Assembly (NCBI GenBank): GCA_001600875.1
Contig: BCLD01000004.1
Location: 570,553-634,552, forward strand
Source of the DNA: Solicoccozyma terricola
Lineage: Eukaryota; Basidiomycota; Tremellomycetes; Filobasidiales; Piskurozymaceae
Direction: 5' to 3'
Length of the DNA: 64,000 bases
In this document: one piece after another, positions 45,668 to 56,918 of the stretch
Position numbering within the stretch: position 1 is the first letter of the stretch
How the letters are laid out: each line of letters opens with the position of its first letter
Position numbers and translations under genes: made by a program
Notes under the pieces: generated by a model
The model's database searches: none
Told to the model about the DNA's origin: nothing
What the model saw: only the letters and a program-made list of their open reading frames with translations

Positions 45668-46089
45668 TGTAAGGGATCGAAAGAGAGGTTTGTGAAGGTT
45701 GGGGTTGGGTTGTGAGTTGAGTGTGAGAGTAAATTGTGTGTGAAGGGAAAAGAATATATTTTCGAAGGTCAGAACCGCTGCTCTTATAGACTTTTCCTCG
45801 TGAGAAGACAATGGATCGTACTTCAGAACTGTGTAGACAATACGTCAGTGTTGTTATTGTTCTCGTCTGAGTGACGCGCGCGTGTTTCTATTGTTCTCTG
45901 ATAACATCCATCTGCAAACCGAGTTCCTTTTTGTTCTTGGCCATTGTTCTCATCTGGAGCTGATTGAACAATAGGACGTAATTGTTTCATGGACAATAAG
46001 AACAGGCGAACAAAAGGAATTTGCGGAGAACAATGGGCAATGTTAGAGACGCAGGTCACGAAAAGAAAAATTGTTTAAGACACGGTTGT
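45668..46089 (-). promoter_or_regulatory. Pheromone promoter with ATTGTTCTC cluster
   Basis: 422 bp between the pheromone start and the UBP6 stop. ATTGTTCTC occurs at 45856, 45890 and 45943, and as its complement GAGAACAAT at 46026. Single ATTGTT/AACAAT cores lie at 45967, 45981 and 46070. A TATA-like AATATATT lies near 45754, about 85 bp upstream of the start codon. The same 9-mer is in the STE3 promoter. Confidence 0.78.
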
Positions 46090-48509
46090 TCAAACAACCG
46101 GAGAGCGATACAGGAGGATATACGCCACAGAGTCCTCACCGCCCCCCTCTAGAGCAAGGATCTTATCTCGACCGACTACAGATACCTTGTCATCTACATA
46201 GCAAGGCGAGCGACAGCAAATGAGCGATACTAGACCCATTCCAAAGGGTCACATTTGCTCACCATCGAACTTGTGCCACTCATCCTCATCGCGAACGCCA
46301 TGTTCGTTGCGAATCCTGGTCCAGCCAATGTAGTGGCCTGATAATATTCACCATATGCCATCAACTCATGTTATTCTTGCCAATTGAAGATCACTGCTCA
46401 CCCGAATCGGCCGACGCCCCCTTGTGCGAGACGATGCCTGTCAGCGAGCAGACCGCTCGGTCATCAACGGAAGTAATCATTGGTTTCGCTACCGGAATTG
46501 TCCTCACCACAAAGCTCATAGAGTCCGCTGCAGCTAGAGCCATTCTCTTTCGAAATTCCTTGAGCTTCGATCAATTTATCCAAAGCAGATTTCTCGTGCA
46601 GACGAATATCCTCCTCGCTCAGAGATTCGTCGTTTGTTTCCGGAGTCACCGTGTTCGATAGCCCCCCGCTTGTTGTGGCATTTGGTCTTTTCAAGCGGCT
46701 ACGTCGGGCTCGATCATCGCGATCCAGTAGAATCTTCTTCATCAAGGTATTGACGGGTGACATTTGCAATCTAAGCTCATCCGTGACCTGCCCAGAAATG
46801 AGTCAGAGCGACACTTGAGCAGCGTCTTCATCGTTGCCTTACCAGATCCATGACGTCTAGCTCCAGGGGAAACTTGACTTTACGCATGATCTTCGCTTTC
46901 TTAGAAATATCAGGCCGCCAAAAAAATCTCACCATATCTGGCGGGAAAAGACATGTTTAACGTTCGCTCATTTCGCCTGACCTCATATCATTGTGCTCAC
47001 GAATAGTAAGATTAGACGGCAAACGAGACAGACGTGATCGTCTGCAGATGATGCAATAAGCCAAATGTATACAGAAAAGCGTTAGTTGGACTTCCCTCAC
47101 TGAGTGTACACAGCCGAGCGAGCCAGCGAAGGACTGTTCTTCTCAATTTTTTGATCGAAACTCTGCAGCAAGGCTGTCAAGTAAGTGCCTAATCAACCAC
47201 AAACGATTAGAGTAAGAACGCTGACTCACGTCTTTAATGCCCGAGAGAAGGAAATTTGTCGTGATGGAGATATTACAATCGAGCTTCACGACCCTGTCCG
47301 TCCGGATAGTCGGAGCCTCTTCCGAGGTTTCATCGCAAATGAGACTATGATGTTCAATTCAATATCATTTGTCCTGTCGTGATGCAGAAGGAGAGCCCAC
47401 TTACGTATGGGTCACGTCCGCCGCCAAATATCGATCCACGAATGACGTTTCCTCAGGTCCGTTCCCTTCCACACGGGTTGCCATGTGAAGGGACGAAACC
47501 GCTTGGGTCCATAACTCGTCTGCGTCTGCGGAAGAGAGACGATTTGTAGCTGTTTTGAAGCGAATGCTTGCGTAACGTACCCTGCTGAGCAAAACCTCCC
47601 TGATTAGACATCTCCGCAAATTGCGGTGCAATCTGTCGCAAAGTGTGAAGGAAGACCACAGGAGGTATGGCTTCCAAAGACGAATCCATTGTGGCGAAAA
47701 GCTGCTTCATAGCCTTCACAAGTTTTCCTTCGCGGCCGGGACCGGAGCCAGTGCCCGAAGAAGGAAGGCTCAAGGAGACAGTAGTTAGTTGGAGTGAGGA
47801 AACACCTAAGGCCGCCACTTACCCTCTGAGCGCATCCCGCAATTCTGGAATCTGCCTCAAAACTTGCAAACTTGAGTTCATGTAACATGTGTTACCAAGG
47901 CTGCAAATGAAATTCGTTTTTCAAAGGTCGTACTTAAACATCGCTTCTCACTCACTTAACAAGGCCAGACGGAGCCTTCGGAGGAGTTACATTAGCCCTC
48001 GTGTCCTCTCGAAGTACCAAGGCTGAAGTCTACCTACGGAATGGGATAGTTCCACCGCGGACAAGTCTTCCAAAAACATGGCTTGTTGTGTCGGCGGCAA
48101 TGGAAGAGTCTCCTTGGTGCCAATGATACTAAGTACATCGCCCTAGCATAGCGGAGATCGTCAGTTCTACCCGCCAACAATCAACGGATTAGGTATGTAT
48201 CACATTCTTCAACCTCGTATCGTAGAGGTAGGAATCATCCTGCGCGCGACTCTGTCGTGATCAGTTCATGGCTATCGAGTACGTAGTAAGTGAACTCACT
48301 TTTAAAAGCTTGCCTTTAACCATGATCTTCATTCGTTGCGAGGAGATCCCAGTCACGGCACTGATAGCATGCTTGAGGCTGGCCAGGTCCTGGCCACCAT
48401 CGTATTGGAAGTCGATCAAAGTGGCGCCCACTTTTATTTTCACTGTGGAACGAGTTGTCAGATCTTGGTCTGCAAGAACGCTAAGTAAGACGCCACCTTG
48501 ACTGGACAT
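46090..48509 (-). CDS. UBP6: Proteasome-associated ubiquitin hydrolase Ubp6/USP14
   Basis: About ten exons. The N-terminus is 48509-48300, 48251-48204, 48142-about 48088. A ubiquitin-like domain (VKIKVGATLIDFQYDGGQD, MKIMVKGKLLK, LKNGDVLSIIGTKE) precedes the USP domain with the Cys box GLV.LGNTCYMNSSLQVLR, FAQQDADELW, FFWRPDISKKAKIMRKVKFP and the His box GHYIGWTRI. The last two exons give DEWHKFDDDKVSVV and SVAYILLYRS. Ubp6 docks on the proteasome through its UBL and trims ubiquitin from substrates. The junction between the UBL and USP parts (about 48038-48088) is uncertain. Confidence 0.9.
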
Positions 48510-48719
48510 GTTTAATGTGTTGGAGCGGTCCTCAAGAGACTGGTGTTGCTCCTCTTGCAACGCTTAAGGGATACCAAGACACGTCATTTTCAATATTCAA
48601 AACCGGTGTAAGAGAACAAAAGTAACGGAATGAAGCCACAACCACCAACTAATTTACCGCCACAACCGAACTAATTTACTGCACAAACGGATAAACCCAT
48701 CTTCAGTAGGCCTTGTCCG
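48510..48719. other. Intergenic region with short direct repeats
   Basis: 210 bp upstream of UBP6. It holds repeated CACAACC.AACTAATTTAC units at about 48638-48680. No gene seen. Confidence 0.45.
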
Positions 48720-49659
48720 TTAGGCCTTGATGCACTTGGTGAAGTATTTACCAATACGGGCGGGAACTGGCATGGACTTGGCGAAGTAGTATTTACCTAT
48801 ACGGGTGGGCGCTGGCATGGACTTCGCGAAATGTTTACCAACATGGGCGGGCGCTGGCAGATTCCCTCCAGCTTCGTCGAAAATATTCCAAGCAGCCTTG
48901 AGCGTGTTGCAGGCCGAGTTCGCAGCGAAAGGAGGCCTTGGACCTTTAGAAGTCGGGCAATTAATGGAGGCAACGGCGTACGCAAGAATGAATGACTTAC
49001 GGTCGAACATCACCTCGATGTAACCAGAGGCATGAAAGTCAGGCAAGGACTTGTTGAACGCGAACCGAAGACTGTTCTTGGTGACCGTTCCCATGTTGGT
49101 TGTGCCTGGGCCCAATAACTTCGAAACTGGGGAAGTCTGGATCAGTAGCTGTAATATTTGTACAGCCACTCTTCGGTACTCACAAACATTGTGTTGGCTT
49201 ACAAGGAGCCGCATACCGTTCCTGCCGTAATCGAGTCTAACGGCTCGACATTTGTTGCCTTTGGTAGATGGCAGCTTATCCAACACCACTCTAAAATATT
49301 TCTGGTTGAAATGGTTCATCAGTTCGAGGTAACAACAACTTAGTTCTGAAAGACTCACAGACCCACACAGAACCATCGGAGGTTCGGCTTGAGGAAGGTT
49401 GGCGGATTGATTGGGTGGGCGATGAAGGAGTGTTACTCGACCCTTTGCCTACATGGTGAAGTTCAGGTTAGCATCTGGGAATGAGATATTGACTGAGAAC
49501 TTGACTGAGAACATGGAGTGCACTCACGTTGCGGATAGTAATGTCTTTTCCTGTGTTGTAGACTGCAGCTGCAGAGTTATGGGAGATCTGACGGATAGCG
49601 GTGACTTGATTACCGAGGGCAAGTCCACGGCTGAAGGTAAGGAAGTTGGCAAAGCCCAT
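48720..49659 (-). CDS. Unrecognised protein with C-terminal tandem repeats
   Basis: About five exons: 49659-49528 (MGFANFLTFSRGLALGNQ...), about 49454-49363, about 49301-49184, about 49132-49002 and about 48947-48720. The N-terminus is hydrophobic/basic and could be a targeting peptide. The middle is rich in Arg/Val/Leu (DKLPSTKGNKCRAVRLDYGR, SLRFAFNKSLPDFHASGY). The C-terminus has three imperfect 14-15 residue repeats of the type P-A-P-x-R-I-G-K-Y-F-A-K-S-M. I recognise no family. The phase of the second intron is uncertain. Confidence 0.45.
48735..48872 (-). repeat. Three tandem 42-45 bp repeats (coding)
   Basis: On the + strand, three successive units each contain GAA(G)TATTTACC.ATACGGG and GGC.CTGGCATGGACTT.GC. 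They encode the repeated C-terminal motif of the unrecognised gene. Confidence 0.8.
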
Positions 49660-49980
49660 ATTTGGAAGTGATCGGCGGGTTCTGAAGGGGGAGTGGACAA
49701 GATGTGATGTAGAATGGGAGTGTCTGAGAAATGGAGAGGGGCATTATGAGAGATGGGCGTTCTTTATAGGTGTCGTTTGCACGAAGCCTGGCGGAGTTGT
49801 GGCCAAACGGACCAGCCGAAACTTAGATGGTGATTGATGAATGGAGCGAATGGAAACGAGGGAGTGGATTGAATGTTGGACACGAACGAGAGTGCTTTGA
49901 GCGAGGCATTGATCAAATTACTGTGCATACGGGCACAAAGCGCGCTGCTGAAACACAAGAATCGGTGACTACCCCTGTTG
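49660..49980. other. Intergenic region
   Basis: 321 bp between the unrecognised gene's start and the TFC4 stop. GAG/ATG-rich, with no frame or motif I can support. Confidence 0.4.
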
Positions 49981-52900
49981 CTAACCTGCCCTGATCGCGC
50001 CGCCACCGGTTGCTTCCAGGATGAGACCAGCGTTGCACGCAGCAAACACGCTTAACCCGCCAACCTGAGTCATGTAGCGGAGGGACCCGCGCACACTTCC
50101 CGAGAGTCCCGAGAGTCCCGTGAGACTTACAGGATCAGAGCTGATTGAGAACAAGTAATGTCTTAGTGCAAGATGCAACATGCCTGCCGAAACGTCCATA
50201 AATCATTAGCCCCCTTCATTAGCCCCGTTGTCTTCCCCTGACACGGGGTTGCTACTCCCTCACCAAGTCCATGATAGGCCCTCGCTATGTTGAAATTAGT
50301 CTCCGCCAAGGCGGTGCCGTCAGCATCCCGCCGCAGCACCTTATAGCGGTTCATGAAGGCGATACCCTGGGTAGAAGCGAGACAAGTCATTCGCAGCAAT
50401 TAATCACCTTGTGGTGCAAGAGGGACGTACGGTCACAATCTGATGATGCCGATTGTCACTTTGGCGGTTCATCGCCCTTCCGATGTACGCCTGAGCCAGG
50501 AGCAAGCAGAGTAGCGGGTCATACGGATTAACTTCGAAGGCTTGCAAAAGATAGTCTAAGAGACGGGATGTTATGTCAGTAAGGTTTGCCCTCCCGCTTT
50601 TATGTTCGACACGAACGAATGGCACTCTGATAGCTCTTGGCGATCAGCAAGACTTCTCCGTAAATGGCGTAGAGCACTGCGCTCCTTTTCTTCGGTCTAA
50701 CTGCCGCAGCATTGTTCAGGCTGATGTCGTCCGTTAACTCATCTGGCGTATCTTCGGTTTGTTCCTTGGTATTCAAGCCAGTGATGCCATTCGGCAGGAC
50801 CCAACGCATAGTCCTGTGGTTCCATTTGAGTCGGGGGTCGCCATTCGCTGCCGAATCCCAGAGCTTGATCTCGCGGAGAAGAAACTTTTGCAAATTGAGG
50901 TTCGCAAAGGAATCCGCCGGTTTGATGCCACTACCGAGAACCGCTGAGAGTAATAAATATGTATCGGAGCTGTATTGGTGGTTCTTAATGAGTACTCGCA
51001 TGACCTCCAACATTCGGGTATAATCATTGAGGCGAGTGTAAGCGGCTGACAAGATACCAGCTACGTTAGCTTCTCATAAACAAAGAGAGAGGGAAGAAAA
51101 TGAAATGCATACCGAGCAATGCAAGGTTGAGCGTTGAATTGTACTTTGGAGTGTCAAAAATTGTAGAGAAGCTGACATGGTACAAAATTTCCGCGGCTTC
51201 CTCGTTTTCATCGAGACGCATGAGTAGACAGCAATACTGCCATCAGGTTACATTGAAAGGTGAAGTCAGTCACGGCTGACTCGACGTTCTTCTCTCCTCT
51301 CAAATAAACGAACCTTGACGCAGACTTCCAACCAATCCTCAGCAGGGAGGCCATGAAATCTGGTCCTTTGCTTGAGTAGCATGTGGGTCTCCCCGTCGTC
51401 GTGATGTTCATGATCTGACAGCGATGATCATTAGGATGAAAGCTCCTTATCTTTCCAATCCACAACCACTCACTCACGTTTTTCTGCCTGAAGGCGGGTG
51501 GCCATATCAACGACTTGAAGGTCAAAGTCTTGCTGCTGCAATCCGTTTGTCCTCTTTCTCGCCGTGCCAACCGGAACGTATTTGCGACTCTGGGTAGGAT
51601 GTAGTCTGTATCAGCGTAGGAGCACCAACGACTCAGCGGTCCGTTTACTTGCTCTATCGACTGGGTAAAGAGCTCTTGCTGTACGAAACTGGGTGAGGAG
51701 CTTGCCTGCGACCGATTTGTATTGTTGCACAGCCGAAGCAACACCGAGACTCGCAGAGTGGTCGCATTCCTGTAACACTGCGAAGCTAGCAGCAGACTCT
51801 CTGCGCTGCAGCTCTTCCTCTTCCTGCTTGCTGATCCGATTTTGACTTCGTATCCTCTTGCCGCTACCATCTCCACTGCCAAAGAGACCTGAAGACGGGC
51901 CCCCGTCGTCAGTGGCCACGTTTCCCTCGTCCTCCTCCAGATGTGGATTTTGCTCTGTGACTCTCATGCGGCGAGCTTCAAGCACTGCTCGGACGGAAGG
52001 CTTTCAGAAAGAGCGCATCCCCGAGAAGGTTTCTCGCTGACCATACCTTCATTCACCAATACCAAAGCTTCCGCTTTGTCACCCTTTGCTTCCAGCACCT
52101 CGGCCAGCTGGAGTTTCACCGACAGGTTCTCTGGCTCACATATACAGACTATGGCGAGATTCACAATTCAGTACCTTAGGGGATGCGATTTCGTGAGAGT
52201 TAATTCGTATCGTACCGTGTTCGAATGCATCGATGGCCTGCTGCAGGTTTCCTAGATATTGATGACAAACACCTAGACTGCGTACGAAATCGACTTCTTG
52301 TATCTGATCGTTGTAAAGTTTCAGTCGGCGGGACCACAAGACAAGGCCACATGACCGCTCACATCGCTATCTTCCGTCAGCGCCGCAAAAACATCCAAAG
52401 CCTTATGGTAGAGTCCGCGATCCATCAGCGCAGTGCCAATATCAGCCCAGAGAGCAGTATATTGCCAAGCGGCTGTCTTCAAGATCTCATCGATGTGGAT
52501 CTGGAGAGCGGATTCCACAGGGTTATGATTGACTTGTGGTGGGCAATCTAATGACGAGACACGAGACTTACCATGGCATCCTCGTCATGCGCCAGCTTCA
52601 ATCTTGCCACCGCCAGTCTGTGCCGCAAGTTGAGGTCCAACTCGTAACCCTCGCCCTCCCCGAGCTGATACGTGTCAGCGAGTCGTTTCGTATCCTTGGG
52701 GTCGTATTCTCGATCATCGGATACCAAGTCCCATTGCGTTTCTCGTCCTCTTCCTTGGAACCATCGCTGACCTCTCTTGACTACGCTGATGACACCTTCG
52801 AAGTCATAAGTCAACAGCATGAAGTCGGCAAGATTGGTGAGCAGATCCATGGTCCAGATGTGGGCTGATGTGGTAGCAGCGCCCTCTGGAGGCGGATACG

Positions 52901-54124
52901 GACGACGAGTGTAGTGCTCAAAGGCAGCTTCGTATATACGTACCCCTTCATGGACATTGTTCGTAGCGCCTAGCAGGGGAGGTAACTGTCCCAAGACATT
53001 AAGATCGTGAGGGGAGAGAACTAGGAGTCGCTGAAAAGTCTCCAAGGCCTAAGAGTGTCCAAAATATGACATAGGTGAGCGTATGTACGGCAGTAGAGGA
53101 GGACAGTGCAGACCTTGCTGTGGTTTCCTTGATCCTTCAACAAGAGAGCTTGGTCCCATAGCGCGTCCGTGTCGTCCGGACGCATCGCTAGAGCACGGCG
53201 AAGACAGTAGAGGGCTTGATTGAACAGCTTGGCGGTACTATCGTAACCCACAATCATATGGTTAGGGCTAGCAACACAGCGACAGATGCTTTGCAGCGGT
53301 GACACACCTGGACTCTTTAGCTAGCTTTTTCCAAGTATCTGGATCCTGTTTCAGATGAGCGGCCATTATCTCCAGTCCTAGGGCTTTGCGTTTATTTCCT
53401 AACTCGCTTTGGATTTGAGCGAGCGTCACCCAAGCTTCGTAGACTGTTGCGTCGATTCGAATGACCTCGTGCATGATTGCGATAGCCTTTGACCTTTCCT
53501 CCATGGCGTACGCCGCATTGCCTTCGCCGAGCAGATCTTGGATGTTTTGAGGGAGACGACGTTCCTTCGGTCCTCTCTGATGTTCTACTGATAAGTGGAC
53601 GAGCTGGACAGTCCCTACTGTGTGACTTACTCTGCGTCTCTTCCCGAATCCCTTAGCAATCGCTAGATCTTCCCGAATTGATGCTAGCTCAGTGGCGATG
53701 GACGCATCGTGAGCTTGTGCGAAGGCACCGTCAGCGTAGTAGGATCCGTTAGACTGGTGGATGGAACCTAGCAAGCGTCTGAGAACGGATTGTGATGGAT
53801 TATCTCCGTAGCTGCGGTGCGTCTAACAGACACTCACTCGAACTGGTCCTCCTCGTCGATAGGCAAACCCCCTGCAGGATCATCGATGCCGTCCCAGGTA
53901 TCCTCCCCGGCACCTTCGTGACCCATCTCAACATCTTCTACATATTCGGACTCGTCGCTGTTGTCCCCGTCTTCGAAAGCTGGAGACTCACGTATGAGAA
54001 CACGGAGTCAAGATGAACAAAGACACTCACCGTCATCCAGGCTCCGCACGTCGCTGAGGTCCTCCTCGTCAGATAGCTCCGAGTAGTAGCCCTCTGGTTG
54101 GTCAGATAGATGGTCGATGTCCAT
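49981..54124 (-). CDS. TFC4: TFIIIC TPR subunit (Tfc4, tau131-like)
   Basis: Many exons from MDIDHLSDQPEGYYSELSDE at 54124 (first exon 54124-54031) to 49981. An acidic N-terminus leads into TPR arrays: GEGNAAYAMEERSKAIAIMH, YEAWVTLAQIQSELGNKRKA, ALCLRRALAMRPDDTDALWD, LADIGTALMDRGLYHKALDV, PENLSVKLQLAEVLEAKGDK and, late, YDPLLCLLLAQAYIGRAM. A large acidic-start protein with two TPR blocks matches the TFIIIC subunit that binds box A and recruits Brf1/TFIIIB for tRNA gene transcription. I did not settle every internal border. The C-terminal piece after 50170 is the weakest. Confidence 0.85.
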
Positions 54125-54326
54125 TGCGAAGATTGTTAGAGGTCAGTTGGGCATGGTTGTAGTTCTACAAGGTAGCTCTGGACATGAACATGGACTTTGG
54201 ACTGAAACGGCGATGCATGCCCGCGACTGTTGTTGACGGTTGTAACCAGTGGCAAAAGCAGCAGCATGGGACCATGGGACCAGCATTCGCCTCAACATGA
54301 TGTCTACAAGCGTGTACATGCTGCAA

Positions 54327-56486
54327 CTACTCTTCTTGCACCTCGGCAAGAGTGCCCCGAACAACCTCTCCCCATCCTTTGCGATTCAAACCAAACAAGT
54401 ATGTGGCCCATCAGCTCACTATGCTGACGAGAGGTGCACAACAACCTCGTATACACTCACCGACTAGACGCCAATGCTTGTCAATACGTCGGGAAAGTGC
54501 AACCTTGTCCTTCACTTGCGCGCAAGCCGGCGCAGTAAGGGCGATCTTTGCCAAATCTCCCTTGACACCGAGCACACGACCACCGACCTGCGACGCTCCA
54601 ACATTGACGAACAACTGCTCGCCGGCAGTCAATTTTTGGACCTGGAGTTGGCGGGAGGGGTTTGAGCAAGATCAGGAACAATATGGCAAGTATCCACTCA
54701 CCTTTGCAAGCTTCTTGTCGGTGGTCTTCACACCCAGCAATCTTCGCAGTAAGAAGACTGTGCGGCAAGGCATATGCGGCTTTCAGCGGACAACATCATC
54801 TGACCATCAACGCTATGTTCTCGACTCACAGCTGATCTCCAACTCCACGTAAATGTCTGCACCTTTCCCAACAGCAGTCATCACGTTACCCAGCAATTTG
54901 TCTCCTTTACAAAGGATGGGATCTACGAGCGTTCCAACACCGATCAATCCTCCGGGAACAGCGAATTTGAGGTCGTTTCCCTCCGCAAATAATGAGACAA
55001 TCCGAGTGCGAAGCGGCTGGCAGATGAAGCGGCCCGTCTGATCGGTAAATACCTTTCCTGGACGGATCTCAACCTCTTGGCCGATCTGAAAGCAAGGTCA
55101 ATTAGCGTTGGATTGGTTTTATTTGCGGTGGAGGAGACTTGGACCATCTCAATCACCTTGAAGACACCGCTCAGAATACTGCCTCCAGCGACACCACCTT
55201 TCAGTTCATCGACGGTCGCTCCTGGCTTGTTGACGTCGAAAGATCGAATGACAATCAGCCGTGCATCGGCGTCGAAATTGTGGTTGGGAACGGGAATTTT
55301 GGTACAGATGTACTCGTTGACAGCATCAATGTTGTATTTCAGCTGAGCGGAGATTGGGATGATAGGAGCGTCTCGTGCGACGGTGGCTGTAGGCAACGGA
55401 CGGGGGCCATAGGAGATGAGCCATGAGAAATCTTCCAGCGGTTTGGCAAGCATTTCCATCCAACTCACCCTCGATGAATTTTGCTATATCTTTCTGTTGC
55501 TCCAATGCATCCGCTTCCCTCACCAAATCGACCTTGTTCTGTAAGATGAGGATATTCCGCAGTTTCATGATCTCCACTGCCGCCAAATGCTCCGAAGTCT
55601 GCGGTTGAGGACAAGATTCATTTCCGGCTATGAGCAACAGCGCAGCGTCCATGACTGCTGCACCAGTCAACATGGTTGCCATGAGAATGTCGTGTCCGGG
55701 ACAGTCGACGAAGGAGACATGGCTGTATATGACCCCAGTAGTCAAATGCAATATGAGGTCGGATATCTCTCGCTGGCCACATACCGGATACTTACCGCTG
55801 CAAGTCCATTATTCCTCCACACCCAGGTCTTTCACAAGGCGGGTGGTCCTCCATGTCCGACTTGTATGATTTGTAGTTGCCTGGACGAGGACACTCGGAG
55901 TTGTTACATTTGTAGATCTAGGGAGACAAGGTGGAAGGTCCAGCAGTCAGCATTCACGAGGATGACCAGACGACAGATGATATCCACCTTGGCATTTGCA
56001 TAACCCAGCTTTATGGTAATATTACGCTCGAGTTCGTTTTTGAATCGAACGGTTTGCACACCACTGATCGCCTTTACGACCTGGAGGAGAAACCCGGGGG
56101 GGGGGGGGGGGAAGATTGTGAATATGAGCGGGGGATCAGAGGTTGTGCAGCTGAGCAAAGGACTTACTGTTGATTTTCCGTGTGCTACGTGTCCGATAGT
56201 ACCTGTTTGAATTGAAGAGAGTTTTAGCTTAAAGAGCTTGGCAGATAAAAGTATCGCTGATTGACGAACCGATGTTGATCTGCAGCAGCGAAAAAGATGC
56301 AGAGTGCGTCAATCAATTTTCTGTTCATGCTGTGTGAAATTGCCCACGGCGCTGACTCACAGTGGCTTGCCTCGAGATAACCTCAGGACTCAGAGCGGTG
56401 AGCTTTGCGGTATCGATCTGCACCTCTGCAAGCTGTTCTGCGATGCCGTTGACAGCTGCACTGCTAGTGGACGAAGATGGATCCAT
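54327..56486 (-). CDS. GCD11: Translation initiation factor eIF2 subunit gamma
   Basis: Eleven exons, 470 aa: 56486-56361, 56279-56270, 56202-56168, 56080-55988, 55917-55796, 55722-55469, 55386-55157, 55085-54830, 54757-54702, 54641-54461, 54376-54327. G1 is [10 protein letters not shown]3 is VDCPGHD, G4 is NKVD, and the zinc knuckle is CNNSEC...CERPGC. Domains II and III follow ([26 protein letters not shown]) and it ends [12 protein letters not shown]. It carries initiator Met-tRNA to the 40S subunit as a GTP complex. Exon 2 is a 10-nt microexon. Intron 4 holds a 16-G run. The gene is complete and in phase. Confidence 0.97.
56096..56111. repeat. Poly(G)16 run in an eIF2 gamma intron
   Basis: Sixteen G on the + strand, which is a poly(C) polypyrimidine tract just before an acceptor on the gene strand. 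Length may be unreliable. Confidence 0.9.
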
Positions 56487-56918
56487 GCTTGGATGGGGGC
56501 TTCTTTTTTTTTTTGGAGCGGGGGTGGTGGGGCGTTGTGGATGGTGGGGTGTTGTAGATACGAGCCGGGTACGTGTGCGGTGATACCAGACCTGTGTTGC
56601 TCGGTGCTGATGGACGGTTGTGAGGACGGTGCGGGACTGTGAGCGGTGAATGAGCTTGTGAGGAAAGTCGAGTGGACAACGAAAGAATGAGGATCAAGTC
56701 AGACGGTGGGAGTGCGTGGAGTGGACACCGTGAGAAATAATTTAATTCATGTCCTCCGCCGCCAGCCATGAGCATCCCTCCGTAACCAGATAGATTGACC
56801 ATGGGCCCCAAGCACCACCACCACCACCCATCCAGTCCAACTTTACCCTTAGCACCTCATCCCTGTCTACACCTCACACCCTACTCACACAGACCACATC
56901 ACAACTTTGGCTTGAAAA
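56487..56918. promoter_or_regulatory. Divergent promoter eIF2 gamma / SR protein
   Basis: 432 bp. GT-rich near the eIF2 gamma start (T10 run at about 56506), then CAC/CACC-rich (about 56814-56850) towards the SR gene. No TATA box. Confidence 0.45.

Noticed and set aside
45542..45811. Longer pheromone ORF starting at 45811
   Set aside because: The extra N-terminal part is unlike pheromone precursors. The internal ATG at 45667 gives the family start MDAFTAIF, and the upstream part is promoter.
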